Below, piece after piece: positions 26,516 to 36,223 of a DNA stretch of 64,000 nt. The position numbers were made by a program, and so were the translations under genes. Position 1 is the first letter of the stretch; each line of letters begins with the position of its first letter. The stretch is from Methylomonas montana (GTDB taxonomy: Bacteria; Pseudomonadota; Gammaproteobacteria; Methylococcales; Methylomonadaceae): contig NZ_CP129884.1 in the NCBI RefSeq assembly GCF_030490285.1, positions 2,542,001 through 2,606,000 on the forward strand, given 5' to 3'. The notes under the pieces were generated by a model, which saw only the letters and a program-made list of their open reading frames with translations, did no database searches and was not told where the DNA came from.

Positions 26516-27763
26516 ATGGCCATCATAGAAGTCAACCACCTTACCAAAGAATATCAGCTAGGCCACTTAACCAGTATCAAGGAAACCGCTCTGAATGCCT
26601 TGAAAAGACTGACCTTTCAACCTGTGCAAGAACGCGAATGCTTCAAGGCATTGGACGACGTCAATTTTCATATAGAAGAAGGCGAAGTGGTCGGCATCAT
26701 CGGCCACAATGGGGCGGGCAAAAGTACTCTACTAAAACACCTGGCCAATATCAGCAAACCCACCAAAGGCGAAGTCATCGTCCGCGGAAGTGTCGCGCCT
26801 CTGATTGAAGTTGGAGCCGGTGTCAATCCGGAACTAACGGGAAGAGAGAATATATTTTTGAATGGGGCTATTCTAGGCATCCCCAAAAAAATAATTCGGC
26901 AAAAACTCGAAGAAATTATTGATTTTTCCGAACTTGAACAATTTATCGATACGCCAGTAAAACGATACAGTTCGGGGATGACAGTTAAACTGGGGTTTTC
27001 TATCGCAACCAGCATGGAAGCCGATATATTGATTGTTGATGAAGTATTGGCAGTTGGCGATCTAGCATTTCAACGGAAGTGTTTCGATAGAATGGAAGAT
27101 TTAATCAACCGTCAAGGAAAAACTGTTCTGCTAGTCAGTCATAATATTAGGCAAGTTGAAAGATTATGTAATCGAGTATTACTTTTTGATCATGGCAAAA
27201 AAATTGTAGATGGCGAACCCTCTTTAGCATGCAATGCATTTTTTGAGCAGAGCGACGAAAAAATTAAACTACAAACCATACACCAACAAAAATTATCTAA
27301 AGCGAATTCAACCATTTCTTCGACAGGTGAAATTGAACTTTTAGATATAAGCATATTAAATGCTGATGGCCAAAAAATCGATCGAATTAATTATCGATCA
27401 GCCGTAACAATTCGAATACACTTCAAAACAAACGTAAAATTAAAAGACCCAACCTTTGGAATTGGTGCTCATACCCCGGATCTAATTTTTGTGGCTAATG
27501 ATGACAGCATTCTAAGTATCTCCGAATCCGTTACAATTGACCCTGGGGAATTTACACTTGAGTATATAATCCCAGAAATAATCCTACTTCCTGGAGTTTA
27601 TGCTATCAGAGTAGGCGCTGCGCTAAAGGGCAACGACCGGAATCTATTCTACGGAGAAAACTTATATCATTTTCAAGTCTGTTCAGAAAAAATTAGCCGA
27701 AGCCGAACAGTACACCAAGGATTTGTATCTTTTGGCGGAAATTGGATCATCCATAATACATAA
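26516..27763 (+). CDS. ABC polysaccharide exporter, ATPase with carbohydrate-binding domain (Wzt-like)
   Basis: A 415-residue ATPase. Walker A is GHNGAGKSTLL, the signature YSSGMTVKLGFS, Walker B ADILIVDEVLAVGD and the H-loop LLVSHNIRQV. Residues about 270-405 form the Wzt C-terminal beta-sandwich that in E. coli O8/O9a recognises the modified non-reducing end of the O-antigen. That predicts export coupled to a terminal modification, which a methyltransferase would usually provide; the FkbM gene immediately downstream is broken. From the middle of this gene the DNA becomes markedly richer in A+T. Confidence 0.92.
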   Translation: MAIIEVNHLTKEYQLGHLTSIKETALNALKRLTFQPVQERECFKALDDVNFHIEEGEVVGIIGHNGAGKSTLLKHLANISKPTKGEVIVRGSVAPLIEVGAGVNPELTGRENIFLNGAILGIPKKIIRQKLEEIIDFSELEQFIDTPVKRYSSGMTVKLGFSIATSMEADILIVDEVLAVGDLAFQRKCFDRMEDLINRQGKTVLLVSHNIRQVERLCNRVLLFDHGKKIVDGEPSLACNAFFEQSDEKIKLQTIHQQKLSKANSTISSTGEIELLDISILNADGQKIDRINYRSAVTIRIHFKTNVKLKDPTFGIGAHTPDLIFVANDDSILSISESVTIDPGEFTLEYIIPEIILLPGVYAIRVGAALKGNDRNLFYGENLYHFQVCSEKISRSRTVHQGFVSFGGNWIIHNT

Positions 27764-27787
27764 ACACATAATTAAAACGAGACAAAT

Positions 27788-28612
27788 ATGACCTCATACG
27801 CACAAAACTTTGAAGATGTCATATTGGAACGAATATTTAAAGATCAAACCACTGGTTTCTGTATTGACGTTGATGCATGGGACGACACCGTAGATTCTGT
27901 AACCAAGCATTTTTATGAAAAAGGCTGGCATGGAATTAATATAGAGCCGTTCCCTGTCTATTTTAAAAAACTTAAGCAATCGCGTATACGTGATATCAAT
28001 TTAAATATCGCATTATTAGAAAAACCTGGAATCTGTACACTATTTGCGATTACCGACACGGGATTATCTACCTTCAACGCCAATCATGCCGACGAGCATA
28101 GACTGAAAGGGTTTGATGTTCAGGAACAAGAAGTGCCGATAAGTACACTCGAAAACATATGCGACACCTACGTCAAGGATAAACAAATTGACTTTCTAAA
28201 AGTGGATACAGAAGGAACTGAATTTCAGGTACTCCAAGGCAGCAACTGGAAACGTTTTCGACCTAGAGTGCTGGTCATTGAAGCAACTTTGCCTCTTTCA
28301 CAAGCGGCATCCCATCATTAATGGGATGAGTTTATTCTTGAGCGAGGTTATATATACGCCTATTTCGATGGGCTAAATAGATTTTATGTACGGCAAGAAG
28401 AACCTGAGCTGCTTAGACATTTCTCTACTCCACCCAATGTATTCGATTCATTTGTACCTTACCGCGCCACAATTGCTGAGGACAGAGCCGATCTCGCAGA
28501 AGAAAAAATGAAGAATTTGGAAAACAGACTTAAATCAGCCATCCGTAAGACGGACGAATTCGATAAATTTCGCTCCAGCATTATGGGTAAAATTATTTAT
28601 CGATTTCTATAA
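27788..28612 (+). pseudogene. FkbM-type methyltransferase, interrupted by in-frame TAA
   Basis: The frame starts MTSYAQNFEDVILERIF, a typical FkbM-like start, and runs to TAA at 28319-28321. The same frame then continues without another stop to 28612 with WDEFILERGYIYAYFDGLNRFY, which is the normal C-terminal part of these proteins. So one codon change has cut the protein at residue 177 of about 274. A second oddity is Asp in the SAM-binding loop: CIDVDAWDD, where relatives have a Gly (IDVGAW or IDIGA). Both point to loss of function. Readthrough or a very recent mutation are the alternatives. Confidence 0.8.
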
Positions 28613-28651
28613 AAATTACTAAACTCAATTTTATTTAATAACGAACCTACC

Positions 28652-29977
28652 ATGACTGAGAAAATAACGCCATTTGGTTTGAATATTATAGGATTTGCCA
28701 GCGCGAATGTAGGCTTAGGAAACTCACTCAGGCAATTTGTTGATTGCTTTCTCAACAGAGGTGAAAAAGTAAGTATCTTAGATATTGAGGCCGGAGGAGG
28801 GCGTAGCGGATTCGATAAAAGTTTAGAACAATATTTTATCTCATCAGCCAACAACGTACCGTTTGCTGTCAATTTATCTATATTCGGAGCTCATGATATT
28901 CCTCGCTTCGCCTTATCACCTCCAAATGGACTCCCAGTAAATAACCGGTTGAATGTTTTCTTTGTGTGGTGGGAACTAACAAGCCTTCCACAACACTGGA
29001 TAGAAGCGGCAAAAGTATTTGATGTGCTTATTGCCGGATCAGATTTTGTATATGCGTTACTAAGTAATAATATTACTGGAATACCAATACTTCGAGCCCC
29101 CCACCCAGTATCGATACCTGCAAATATCCTACCTAATCGTAAACGATATAGACTCCCAGAGTCAAAGTTCATAGTTTATATGGGGTTTGACCCCCATAGT
29201 AGTATCGATAGAAAAAACCCATATGCGGCAATTGATGCATTTAAACTGGCTTTTCCTAATTCTCCAGATTGTCATTTGGCAATTAAAGTCAATTATTCTA
29301 GTGGAGATGAAAGAATAAAAGAGTCTGTGAACCATTTCCTCGAATATATAGGGTCGGATTCACGAATCCATCTCATCCAGGAAAATCTCACTTATTACGA
29401 CCTTCTCTGCCTTTATGCCAGTTGCGATGCGTTCATTAGCTTGCACCGCTCAGAAGGTTTAGGGCTCGTTCCATTTGAAGCCATGCGGCTTGGTAAACCG
29501 GTCGTTGCAACCGCTTGGTCTGGTAATATGAGTTATATGAATTACACGAATTCATGCTTAGTGCAGTTCGACCTCGTACCTATTGAAGCCAACACCCTGC
29601 ATTACGGTTCTAACGAACTAGGTTTCGAGACTAAATGGGCAGAACCAAGTATTTCACAAGCAGCAGCATGGCTAAAAAAACTGGCCGAAGACACTGAATT
29701 TCGTTTACAACTTGGCATAAGAGCGGCGGCAGATGCTAATCAACACCACGAACTAGCATGCAAAACAGCTTTCGTAGATGAATTGAAAGCTATCTGGGAA
29801 AACCGGGAGTTTCTACCGCAACGAGATAGACAACTATTTATTAATCAAGCTCGAGAATCCATAAGACGCTTTGACTACGAACAACGCTTAAGAAAGATGA
29901 CACCATTTCAACGATTTGTACATAAAGTCCAAAATAAATTCGATCGCCACTTACTATGGCGTTTCCGCAAGAATTAA
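28652..29977 (+). CDS. Family 4 glycosyltransferase, A+T-rich
   Basis: A 441-residue GT-B glycosyltransferase. The N-terminus has a glycine-containing loop (GFASANVGLGNSLRQF), and the C-terminal donor site is clear (SLHRSEGLGLVPFEAMRL, then GKPVVATAWSGN). The C-terminal tail is basic (FQRFVHKVQNKFDRH), perhaps for membrane contact. It begins 39 bases after the end of the broken FkbM gene. Specificity unknown. Confidence 0.88.
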   Translation: MTEKITPFGLNIIGFASANVGLGNSLRQFVDCFLNRGEKVSILDIEAGGGRSGFDKSLEQYFISSANNVPFAVNLSIFGAHDIPRFALSPPNGLPVNNRLNVFFVWWELTSLPQHWIEAAKVFDVLIAGSDFVYALLSNNITGIPILRAPHPVSIPANILPNRKRYRLPESKFIVYMGFDPHSSIDRKNPYAAIDAFKLAFPNSPDCHLAIKVNYSSGDERIKESVNHFLEYIGSDSRIHLIQENLTYYDLLCLYASCDAFISLHRSEGLGLVPFEAMRLGKPVVATAWSGNMSYMNYTNSCLVQFDLVPIEANTLHYGSNELGFETKWAEPSISQAAAWLKKLAEDTEFRLQLGIRAAADANQHHELACKTAFVDELKAIWENREFLPQRDRQLFINQARESIRRFDYEQRLRKMTPFQRFVHKVQNKFDRHLLWRFRKN

Positions 29978-30139
29978 TAAGTATTCGGGTATTAGTATTC
30001 ACACTTTTGAATAATCCAAGAACATATTTGCTGGCTCATTGATTCTATTGGGTCAGCATATCGAGAATATAACAACCCGGATAAACACCTTGCCGTACCA
30101 GCGTCTATACTTGAAGTTTAACAAAAAGAGAATAATAAA

Positions 30140-31099
30140 ATGCGCGCATTGATCTGTGGCATCGGCGGTCAAGATGGCGGTTATTTAGCAAAACTGCTGC
30201 TCGACAAAGGTTATGAAGTCTATGGCACCTCAAGGGATATATATTTGATGTCAGGTCGCGGCCTGCAATTTTTAGGAATCGCCGATCAAGTCAAATTATG
30301 TTCCATGGCAATCAACGATTTCCGTAGCGTACTTTCCGTATTGGCAAATGTTAAACCGGATGAAGTTTATAATTTGGCAGGACAAAGTTCAGTAGGACTG
30401 TCTTTTGAACAACCGGTGGAGACGATGGAAAGCATCGCGGTTGGTACATTAAATCTGTTGGAGGCCATTCGCTTTGTCAATCCGGCGATTCGTTTTTACA
30501 ACGCGAGTTCCAGTGAATGCTTTGGCGACACTGGCGGCGAGCTAGCCGATGAAAATACCGCTTTTCGGCCTCGGAGTCCCTATGCGGTTGCCAAATCGAC
30601 CGCATTCTGGCAAGTTGCCAACTACCGAGATGCCTACAAACTTCACGCTAGTAGCGGCATACTATTTAACCACGAATCGCCTATGCGACCCGAGCGATTT
30701 GTTACTCGCAAAATTATTGCAGCCGCTTGTCGAATATCGAAGGGCTCAAAAGAGAAATTAATACTAGGCGATATTGATATCCAAAGAGATTGGGGATGGG
30801 CACCCGATTATGTAGAAGCAATGTGGTTAATGACCCAACAACCGCATGGTGGCGACTACGTAGTCGCTACCGGCAGAACGGTAGCGCTAGCTTATTTTGT
30901 GGAGCGCGCTTTTATCGAACTAAATCTTGACTGGAAGGAGCATGTTGAAAGCGATCCTCGGCTTTTTCGCCCTTCAGAAATTCGAGTCAGTCGTGGCAAT
31001 ACAGCCCATATTCGTTCAACATTAGGTTGGCGACACCGCATGGAAATCGAGGATGTGATTCGGGAAATGGTTAAGCATGACTATAACCATAATAAATAA
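30140..31099 (+). CDS. gmd: GDP-mannose 4,6-dehydratase
   Basis: A 319-residue short-chain dehydrogenase-type enzyme that converts GDP-mannose to GDP-4-dehydro-6-deoxymannose, precursor of 6-deoxy sugars such as rhamnose, fucose or perosamine. The nucleotide-binding GIGGQDGGYLAKLLL, the NASSSECFG loop and the catalytic Tyr148/Lys152 (SPYAVAKS) are present; NHESPMRP and RDWGWAPDYVEAMW are GMD signatures. No reductase or aminotransferase for the next step is in view, so the final sugar cannot be named. ManC in the same region can supply its substrate. Confidence 0.9.
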   Translation: MRALICGIGGQDGGYLAKLLLDKGYEVYGTSRDIYLMSGRGLQFLGIADQVKLCSMAINDFRSVLSVLANVKPDEVYNLAGQSSVGLSFEQPVETMESIAVGTLNLLEAIRFVNPAIRFYNASSSECFGDTGGELADENTAFRPRSPYAVAKSTAFWQVANYRDAYKLHASSGILFNHESPMRPERFVTRKIIAAACRISKGSKEKLILGDIDIQRDWGWAPDYVEAMWLMTQQPHGGDYVVATGRTVALAYFVERAFIELNLDWKEHVESDPRLFRPSEIRVSRGNTAHIRSTLGWRHRMEIEDVIREMVKHDYNHNK

Positions 31100-31309
31100 C
31101 TAAAACCATGATCATCTCCAGCATAATTAATAAAAATATCAAGATATAAATTTCACTCTTATAGTTCAACAACCTTATCTACTATATTAATTTAAAAAGA
31201 TTTTTTTGACGCTGCTTTCTGAAAAAGTTAATCTAAAATACCAGAATATTTTTGAAAACAGAGCACCTTTAAAAAATTACCATATTTAATAAAATTACCC
31301 CATATTTTT

Positions 31310-32320
31310 ATGCCAAAAGTCAGCATTTGCATTCCAATATACAATGGAGAACAATATCTGGAGGATGCATTAAATAGCATTCTAAATCAAACTTATAAAA
31401 ATTTCGAAGTCGTTATAGTCGACGACCAATCGACTGATAAAAGTCATGAAATTGCAAAATCATATGCCTTAAATGACACGAGAATACATGTTTTCAAAAA
31501 TGAAAAAAATTTAGGTTTGGTAGGCAATTGGAATAAATGTATTGAATTAGCCAAAGGAGAATGGATAAAATTTGTTTTCCAAGATGACTTAATTACTGAT
31601 AACTGCTTAGAATTGATGATGGCGTCAGCGAACGACAAATCAAGATTTATCGCTTGCTATAGAGATTTTTTATTCGAAGCCGATGTGAATGAAGGAACAA
31701 TAGAGACATTCAGAAAATACCCCCGCCTTTCTGATGTTTTTGAAAAAAAAATAAACGTTAATAACGTTTATTTTGCACAAACAGTCTTATCTTGTCCTGA
31801 TAATTTTATCGGAGAACCGACAAGCACACTTATTCACAAAACTGTGTTTGATCAATATGGATATTTTAATCCCAGTTTCTCACAACTATGCGATATAGAA
31901 TACTGGATAAGGATAGGTGTTAATGAAGGACTTACTATAATACCTCATTACTTAGCTCATTTCAGAGTCCATTCAAACTCCACGACTTCTTTAAACGCAA
32001 AACAGCACAATTTTCGCACACACGAGTTAGAAGATTTGCTATTACTTCACGAGTTCGCCTTTAACCCGCAATTTGCTATATTGCGCCAATCAAAGTCTTT
32101 GTCCGGCAAAAAAATTAACCTAAAAAAGGAATTTGCAAAAAAAGCTTTTTGGTTCAAAAATACAGCATCGGCAAGACAAAAACAATCAATAAATGCAAAT
32201 GAATTAAAAATATGGACTGAATTAGCGAATCAGTATCCAAAATTTGAAACATCATGGCATTTGCTTCCCTTAAAAGCCAACAACTGGCTAAAAAGTAAAA
32301 TGTGGCGGTTTTATCGATGA
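31310..32320 (+). CDS. Family 2 glycosyltransferase, A+T-rich
   Basis: A 336-residue GT-A enzyme. It begins MPKVSICIPIYNGEQYLEDA and has VDDQSTDKS for nucleotide binding. The metal site appears as FQDDLITDN, where the usual DxD is D-D-L. The motif CDIEYWIRIG corresponds to the catalytic-base region. The gene is A+T-rich, codes for many Lys/Asn, and follows a 210-base A+T-rich gap in which I see no feature. It is probably an acquired gene. Confidence 0.88.
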   Translation: MPKVSICIPIYNGEQYLEDALNSILNQTYKNFEVVIVDDQSTDKSHEIAKSYALNDTRIHVFKNEKNLGLVGNWNKCIELAKGEWIKFVFQDDLITDNCLELMMASANDKSRFIACYRDFLFEADVNEGTIETFRKYPRLSDVFEKKINVNNVYFAQTVLSCPDNFIGEPTSTLIHKTVFDQYGYFNPSFSQLCDIEYWIRIGVNEGLTIIPHYLAHFRVHSNSTTSLNAKQHNFRTHELEDLLLLHEFAFNPQFAILRQSKSLSGKKINLKKEFAKKAFWFKNTASARQKQSINANELKIWTELANQYPKFETSWHLLPLKANNWLKSKMWRFYR

Positions 32321-32383
32321 TAAAAATCACCCAAAAGTTTAAAACAAAAAATCGTTATTTTTTCACATTTTAAGGATAAACTA

Positions 32384-32959
32384 ATGTTAAAGATCATTTT
32401 TATTCTGTTTACCTTATTTTTTCATGATGCATTTGCATTATACCCTGAATCAGACCTAGACTTTATGGCGCTGCCGCCATTCTGCAAAGCAAAACTAAAA
32501 CCGGACTCCCCGCATGAAGTCGATTTATGGGCAAGAAAGCTAGGTAATGATTTTGGTCATACCCATCACTTTTGTGCAGCCTTACATTCGCTACGACTAG
32601 CAAAAACAATATTTCCTTCAAATCCTGAGCTCAAAGAAAGAAAGCGTTACCTATTGTCAGACGCCACAAGCGATCTCAAGTACATGGAAGAGCACGCAAA
32701 ACCAAATTTCGTGCTTTTTCCTTTTATCTACACAACAAAAGCAGAAGTTTTACTTGAACAGGGCAATAAAAAAGACGCAATTACTTATTTAAAAAAAGCC
32801 ATCAGCATTAATAAAAAATATAAAATGCCTTATATAATATTATCCGATGCTTACCTTAGCACAGACCAAAAACAACTAGCGAAAGAACTATTGGAAGAAG
32901 GCGTAAAGAATATACCCGACTCAAAAATGCTTAGCAAAAGACTGCAAAAACTAAAATAG
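32384..32959 (+). CDS. Small exported TPR-repeat protein
   Basis: A 191-residue protein with a clear signal peptide (MLKIIFILFTLFFHDAFA). The mature part has two or three TPR-like helix pairs, most clearly AEVLLEQGNKKDAITYLKKA and the pair ending in LAKELLEEGVKNI. It is located between a GT2 and the WbsX-like gene in the glycan cluster. TPR proteins often act as scaffolds; a periplasmic role in glycan assembly or export is inference. I do not recognise a specific family. Confidence 0.75.
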   Translation: MLKIIFILFTLFFHDAFALYPESDLDFMALPPFCKAKLKPDSPHEVDLWARKLGNDFGHTHHFCAALHSLRLAKTIFPSNPELKERKRYLLSDATSDLKYMEEHAKPNFVLFPFIYTTKAEVLLEQGNKKDAITYLKKAISINKKYKMPYIILSDAYLSTDQKQLAKELLEEGVKNIPDSKMLSKRLQKLK

Positions 32960-33060
32960 AATAAATTATACATAATGCTAATTTTTATAAAAAATATTTA
33001 AACTTCACTTTTTATTTTTAATCCATTGACTTTTTCTAAGTAAAAAATAGCAGACCCCAC

Positions 33061-34161
33061 ATGAGCAAAGCGGCCAGAATTATCGCCTTCCACCTCCCCC
33101 AATTTCATCCAACGCCAGAAAACGACGAATGGTGGGGAAAAGGTTTTACCGAATGGACAAATGTGGCAAAAGCCAAACCATTGTTTGCGGGGCACTATCA
33201 ACCGCACATTCCAGCAGACTTGGGTTTTTATGACTTGCGTTTACCGGAAGCCCGTCACGCCCAATCAGAACTTGCCAAGGAATATGGGATTGAAGGCTTT
33301 TGCTACTACCATTACTGGTTTGGAAACGGGCGTCGCCTGTTGGAAAGGCCTGTTAACGAAATACTATCTAGTGGCGAGCCGGATTTTCCATTTTGTTTAT
33401 GCTGGGCCAACCATAGCTGGAATAATATCTGGCAAGGCGTGGCAGACCGTATGCTAATGGAGCAAACCTATCCCGGCATGGATGACCATAAAGAACATTT
33501 TGAATGGCTACTGAATGCGTTTAAAGATCGACGTTATATTACTGTCGATGATATGCCCTTGTTTTTGATATTTAATCCAGGAGAAATACCTGATTTACCC
33601 GATGTGCTGAGTTATTGGCGCCAACTAGCCGTTGAGGCCGGTCTGAAAGGACTCTATCTAGTAGGCGTAAACTACCGATTCAGGGCCGACTGGAACCCTC
33701 GTAGCGTCGGCCTGGATGCGTCGACTTGGCAACCCCTACCGCCTAAAGACGGTCACATTCCAAGCAATTTCTTTGGCGAAAAAATTAAACGGTTTTTTTC
33801 AAAAACAAAGTCGCGTGTCACTGTGCATCATTATGCGGCGGTAATAAACATGTTGATCCGCAAGTCCCCTCCTCCTTTTCCCGATTACCCCACAGTATTA
33901 CCTAATTGGGATAATACGCCTCGCTCGGGAGAAAATGGACTGGTCTTTCATGAATCAACCCCGGAATTGTTCAGATCATTATTACGCCGAGCATTTTCGC
34001 TTATCAAGCATTATGAGCCGGAAAAGCGCATCATCTTTATCAAGGCATGGAATGAATGGGCCGAGGGTAATTACTTAGAGCCGGATCAGAAATATGGACA
34101 TGGTTATCTTCAAGTGATTAAAGAAGAACTTGGGGCATCTTCCTTGGAAGATAATAAGTAG
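33061..34161 (+). CDS. WbsX-like glycan enzyme (GH99-like)
   Basis: A 366-residue protein of the WbsX family (glycoside hydrolase 99-like TIM barrel), found in O-antigen and rhamnan clusters. Conserved blocks are AFHLPQFHPTPENDEWWGKG, GFTEWTNVAKAKPLF, GIEGFCYYHYWFGNG, FCLCWANHSWNNIW and KAWNEWAEGNYLEPD. The paired Glu in EWAEGNYLEP is typical. The family was annotated as glycosyltransferase, but its fold is that of a hydrolase; which activity applies here is open. Base composition returns to about the chromosome average in this gene. Confidence 0.88.
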   Translation: MSKAARIIAFHLPQFHPTPENDEWWGKGFTEWTNVAKAKPLFAGHYQPHIPADLGFYDLRLPEARHAQSELAKEYGIEGFCYYHYWFGNGRRLLERPVNEILSSGEPDFPFCLCWANHSWNNIWQGVADRMLMEQTYPGMDDHKEHFEWLLNAFKDRRYITVDDMPLFLIFNPGEIPDLPDVLSYWRQLAVEAGLKGLYLVGVNYRFRADWNPRSVGLDASTWQPLPPKDGHIPSNFFGEKIKRFFSKTKSRVTVHHYAAVINMLIRKSPPPFPDYPTVLPNWDNTPRSGENGLVFHESTPELFRSLLRRAFSLIKHYEPEKRIIFIKAWNEWAEGNYLEPDQKYGHGYLQVIKEELGASSLEDNK

Positions 34162-34236
34162 CCTATTTAAATTAAATAAGCCAATCAGATATTGTTATTG
34201 ATAGATCGGTAACACAAAGCTGGTTTCATAGTATTT

Positions 34237-35196
34237 ATGGTGCAATCCAATCAGAATTTACCACCGCAGCAGCCAGCCATTTCGGTGATCATGCCGTGCT
34301 ATAACGCGGCGCTAGTGATCGAAAAAACCATCGAAGATTTGTTTCAGCAGACTTTCAACGCGTTCGAGTTAATCATCGTTGACGACGGTTCAACCGATGA
34401 CTCGCTATTGAAACTGGAACATTTATCAAAACGCTATCCCGAAATTCGGATATTCTCCCAGTTTAATCAGGGCCCCGGACCGGCACGAAATCAAGGCATA
34501 CAGGTAGCGCAAGCTGACTTGATCGCTTTTCTGGATTCAGACGATAGTTGGCACCCGGAGTTTTTGGCCAAACTCTATCAGTCACTACAAGATAATCCCG
34601 ATTGCGCATTGGCATATTGCGGCTGGCAAAATATTGGCTTGGCGGCGAATCAATGTCAGCCTTACATCCCTCCAAACTATGAAGAACATGACAAACTAGC
34701 GACTTTATTGCGAAGTTGCCCGTGGCCTATCCATGCAGCCTTAACAAGAAAAACCGCAATTGACAAGGTCAATGGCTTTAATCAAAACTGGCTAACGGCG
34801 GAAGATTTTGATATGTGGCTTAGAATTGCCGCATTCTCGAAAATTGTCAGAGTACCCGAGGTATTGGCTTTTTATCACCATCAACAAGGGGAACAAATTT
34901 CCAAAAACAGGGCCCGTGCCGTTTTAAATCACTGGGGCGTGCAAAAAGCCTTTATTAAAGATTTTCCTGAAACAGTCAAACTATTAGGAAAATCAAAAAT
35001 TGACCATATCACTGACGGTCAATTATTACATCATGCTTACGATTGCTACTGGAAAAACGATTTACAGGGCGCTCATCATTTATTTAGAAAATCTTTAAAA
35101 CTCGGCAGTTTCAGTATCAAAGATTTAAAGTATCTACTACCTACGCTATTGCCCTACAATATATATCGTTCACTTATCGAAAAATTACGCCAATAA
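34237..35196 (+). CDS. Family 2 glycosyltransferase
   Basis: A 319-residue GT-A enzyme. ISVIMPCYNAALVIEKTIED and VDDGSTDDS bind the donor, FLDSDDSWHPEF carries the DxD motif, and TAEDFDMWLRIA holds the catalytic Asp region. It resembles the GT2 at 23.35 kb in length and layout (both end in basic helical tails), so the two may be paralogues. It is the last gene of the glycan region. Confidence 0.9.
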   Translation: MVQSNQNLPPQQPAISVIMPCYNAALVIEKTIEDLFQQTFNAFELIIVDDGSTDDSLLKLEHLSKRYPEIRIFSQFNQGPGPARNQGIQVAQADLIAFLDSDDSWHPEFLAKLYQSLQDNPDCALAYCGWQNIGLAANQCQPYIPPNYEEHDKLATLLRSCPWPIHAALTRKTAIDKVNGFNQNWLTAEDFDMWLRIAAFSKIVRVPEVLAFYHHQQGEQISKNRARAVLNHWGVQKAFIKDFPETVKLLGKSKIDHITDGQLLHHAYDCYWKNDLQGAHHLFRKSLKLGSFSIKDLKYLLPTLLPYNIYRSLIEKLRQ

Positions 35197-35261
35197 TTTT
35201 ATAAGCCATTGGTTCATAAAAGACTTAATTAGCATCTCCGTTCTTCTTTCCTGCACTGATT

Positions 35262-36185
35262 TTGAGTCGAATCCCACCCAATTATTGCCAATTCCCATTC
35301 AAAGCAATGGGCACAAGCTGTGAAATACAACTCTTCACGGACGACAAACGGTTAGCAAACCACCTCGTCGAAATTGTCGTTGCCGACGTGCAACGCCTAG
35401 AAAACTTATATTCGCGTTATAAACCCGACAGCCTACTTTCTAAGATCAATAATGTCGCCGTAAAGGGAGGCAGTATTGCAGTCGACGCAGAAACCGCTGG
35501 ATTACTGGATTATGCGGCAACCTGTTATCAGCAAAGCGACGGCTTATTTGATATCAGTTCCGGCATTTTGCGAAAGGCGTGGCGTTTCGATACAGGGCAA
35601 TTACCCGATCAAGCGCTAATACAAAAGCTTTTAGGTAGCGTGGGTTGGCACAAACTGCGCTGGCAAGCGCCATTGCTGGAATTTCCAGTAGCCGGTATGG
35701 AATTGGATTTTGGCGGTATCGTCAAAGAGTATGCGGCCGATCGTGCCGCTGCTTTGTGTTGGAACGCCGGCGCGCGACACGGTGTTATCAATCTCGGCGG
35801 CGACATCAAGTTGATAGGCCCCAGACCGGACGGCGGTGCCTGGCAGGTTGGCATCCACCATCCTCGCCAGAAACAAAGCCTGGCAAGCACTCTGGCACTG
35901 CGCAGCGGCGCAGTCGCCAGCAGTGGCGATTATGAACGTTGCATCATGGTAAACGGGCAGCGCTACGGACATATCCTCAATCCCAAAACCGGCTGGCCGG
36001 TTCGTTATCTGGCATCCGTCAGCGTGGTCAGCGATTTTTGCGTGGTCGCCGGCAGCGCGTCCACCATTGCCATGCTCAAGGAAGAACAAGGCCCTGCTTG
36101 GCTTGAGCAACTGGGCTTACCGCACCTCTGGATTGATACCAACGGCAATTCGGGCGGCTCGTTAAATTGCCACCCAGCCACGTAG
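35262..36185 (+). CDS. apbE: FAD:protein FMN transferase (ApbE family)
   Basis: A 307-residue enzyme that attaches FMN through a phosphoester to Thr/Ser of target flavoproteins such as NqrB/NqrC or RnfD/G. The core motifs are KAMGTSCEIQLF, FDISSGILRKAW, LDFGGIVKEYAADRA, NLGGDIKLIG and SSGDYERC followed by YGHILNPKTGWPV. There is no signal peptide or lipobox, unlike many ApbE proteins, so it may act in the cytoplasm, or the start may lie elsewhere. The start used is TTG 35262; ATG at 35307 would remove the first conserved residues. No target flavoprotein gene is adjacent. Confidence 0.88.
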   Translation: MSRIPPNYCQFPFKAMGTSCEIQLFTDDKRLANHLVEIVVADVQRLENLYSRYKPDSLLSKINNVAVKGGSIAVDAETAGLLDYAATCYQQSDGLFDISSGILRKAWRFDTGQLPDQALIQKLLGSVGWHKLRWQAPLLEFPVAGMELDFGGIVKEYAADRAAALCWNAGARHGVINLGGDIKLIGPRPDGGAWQVGIHHPRQKQSLASTLALRSGAVASSGDYERCIMVNGQRYGHILNPKTGWPVRYLASVSVVSDFCVVAGSASTIAMLKEEQGPAWLEQLGLPHLWIDTNGNSGGSLNCHPAT

Positions 36186-36196
36186 CACCGTTAAAA

Positions 36197-36214
36197 GCGC
36201 TGCCTAGGCAGCGC
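36197..36214 (-). terminator. Intrinsic terminator of mdh
   Basis: GCGCTGCC and GGCAGCGC form a perfect 8-bp stem with a 2-base centre. On the minus strand it is followed by TTTTAAC. It lies 10 bases beyond the mdh stop and may also serve apbE from the other side. Confidence 0.75.
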
Positions 36215-36223
36215 CCAACAGAC

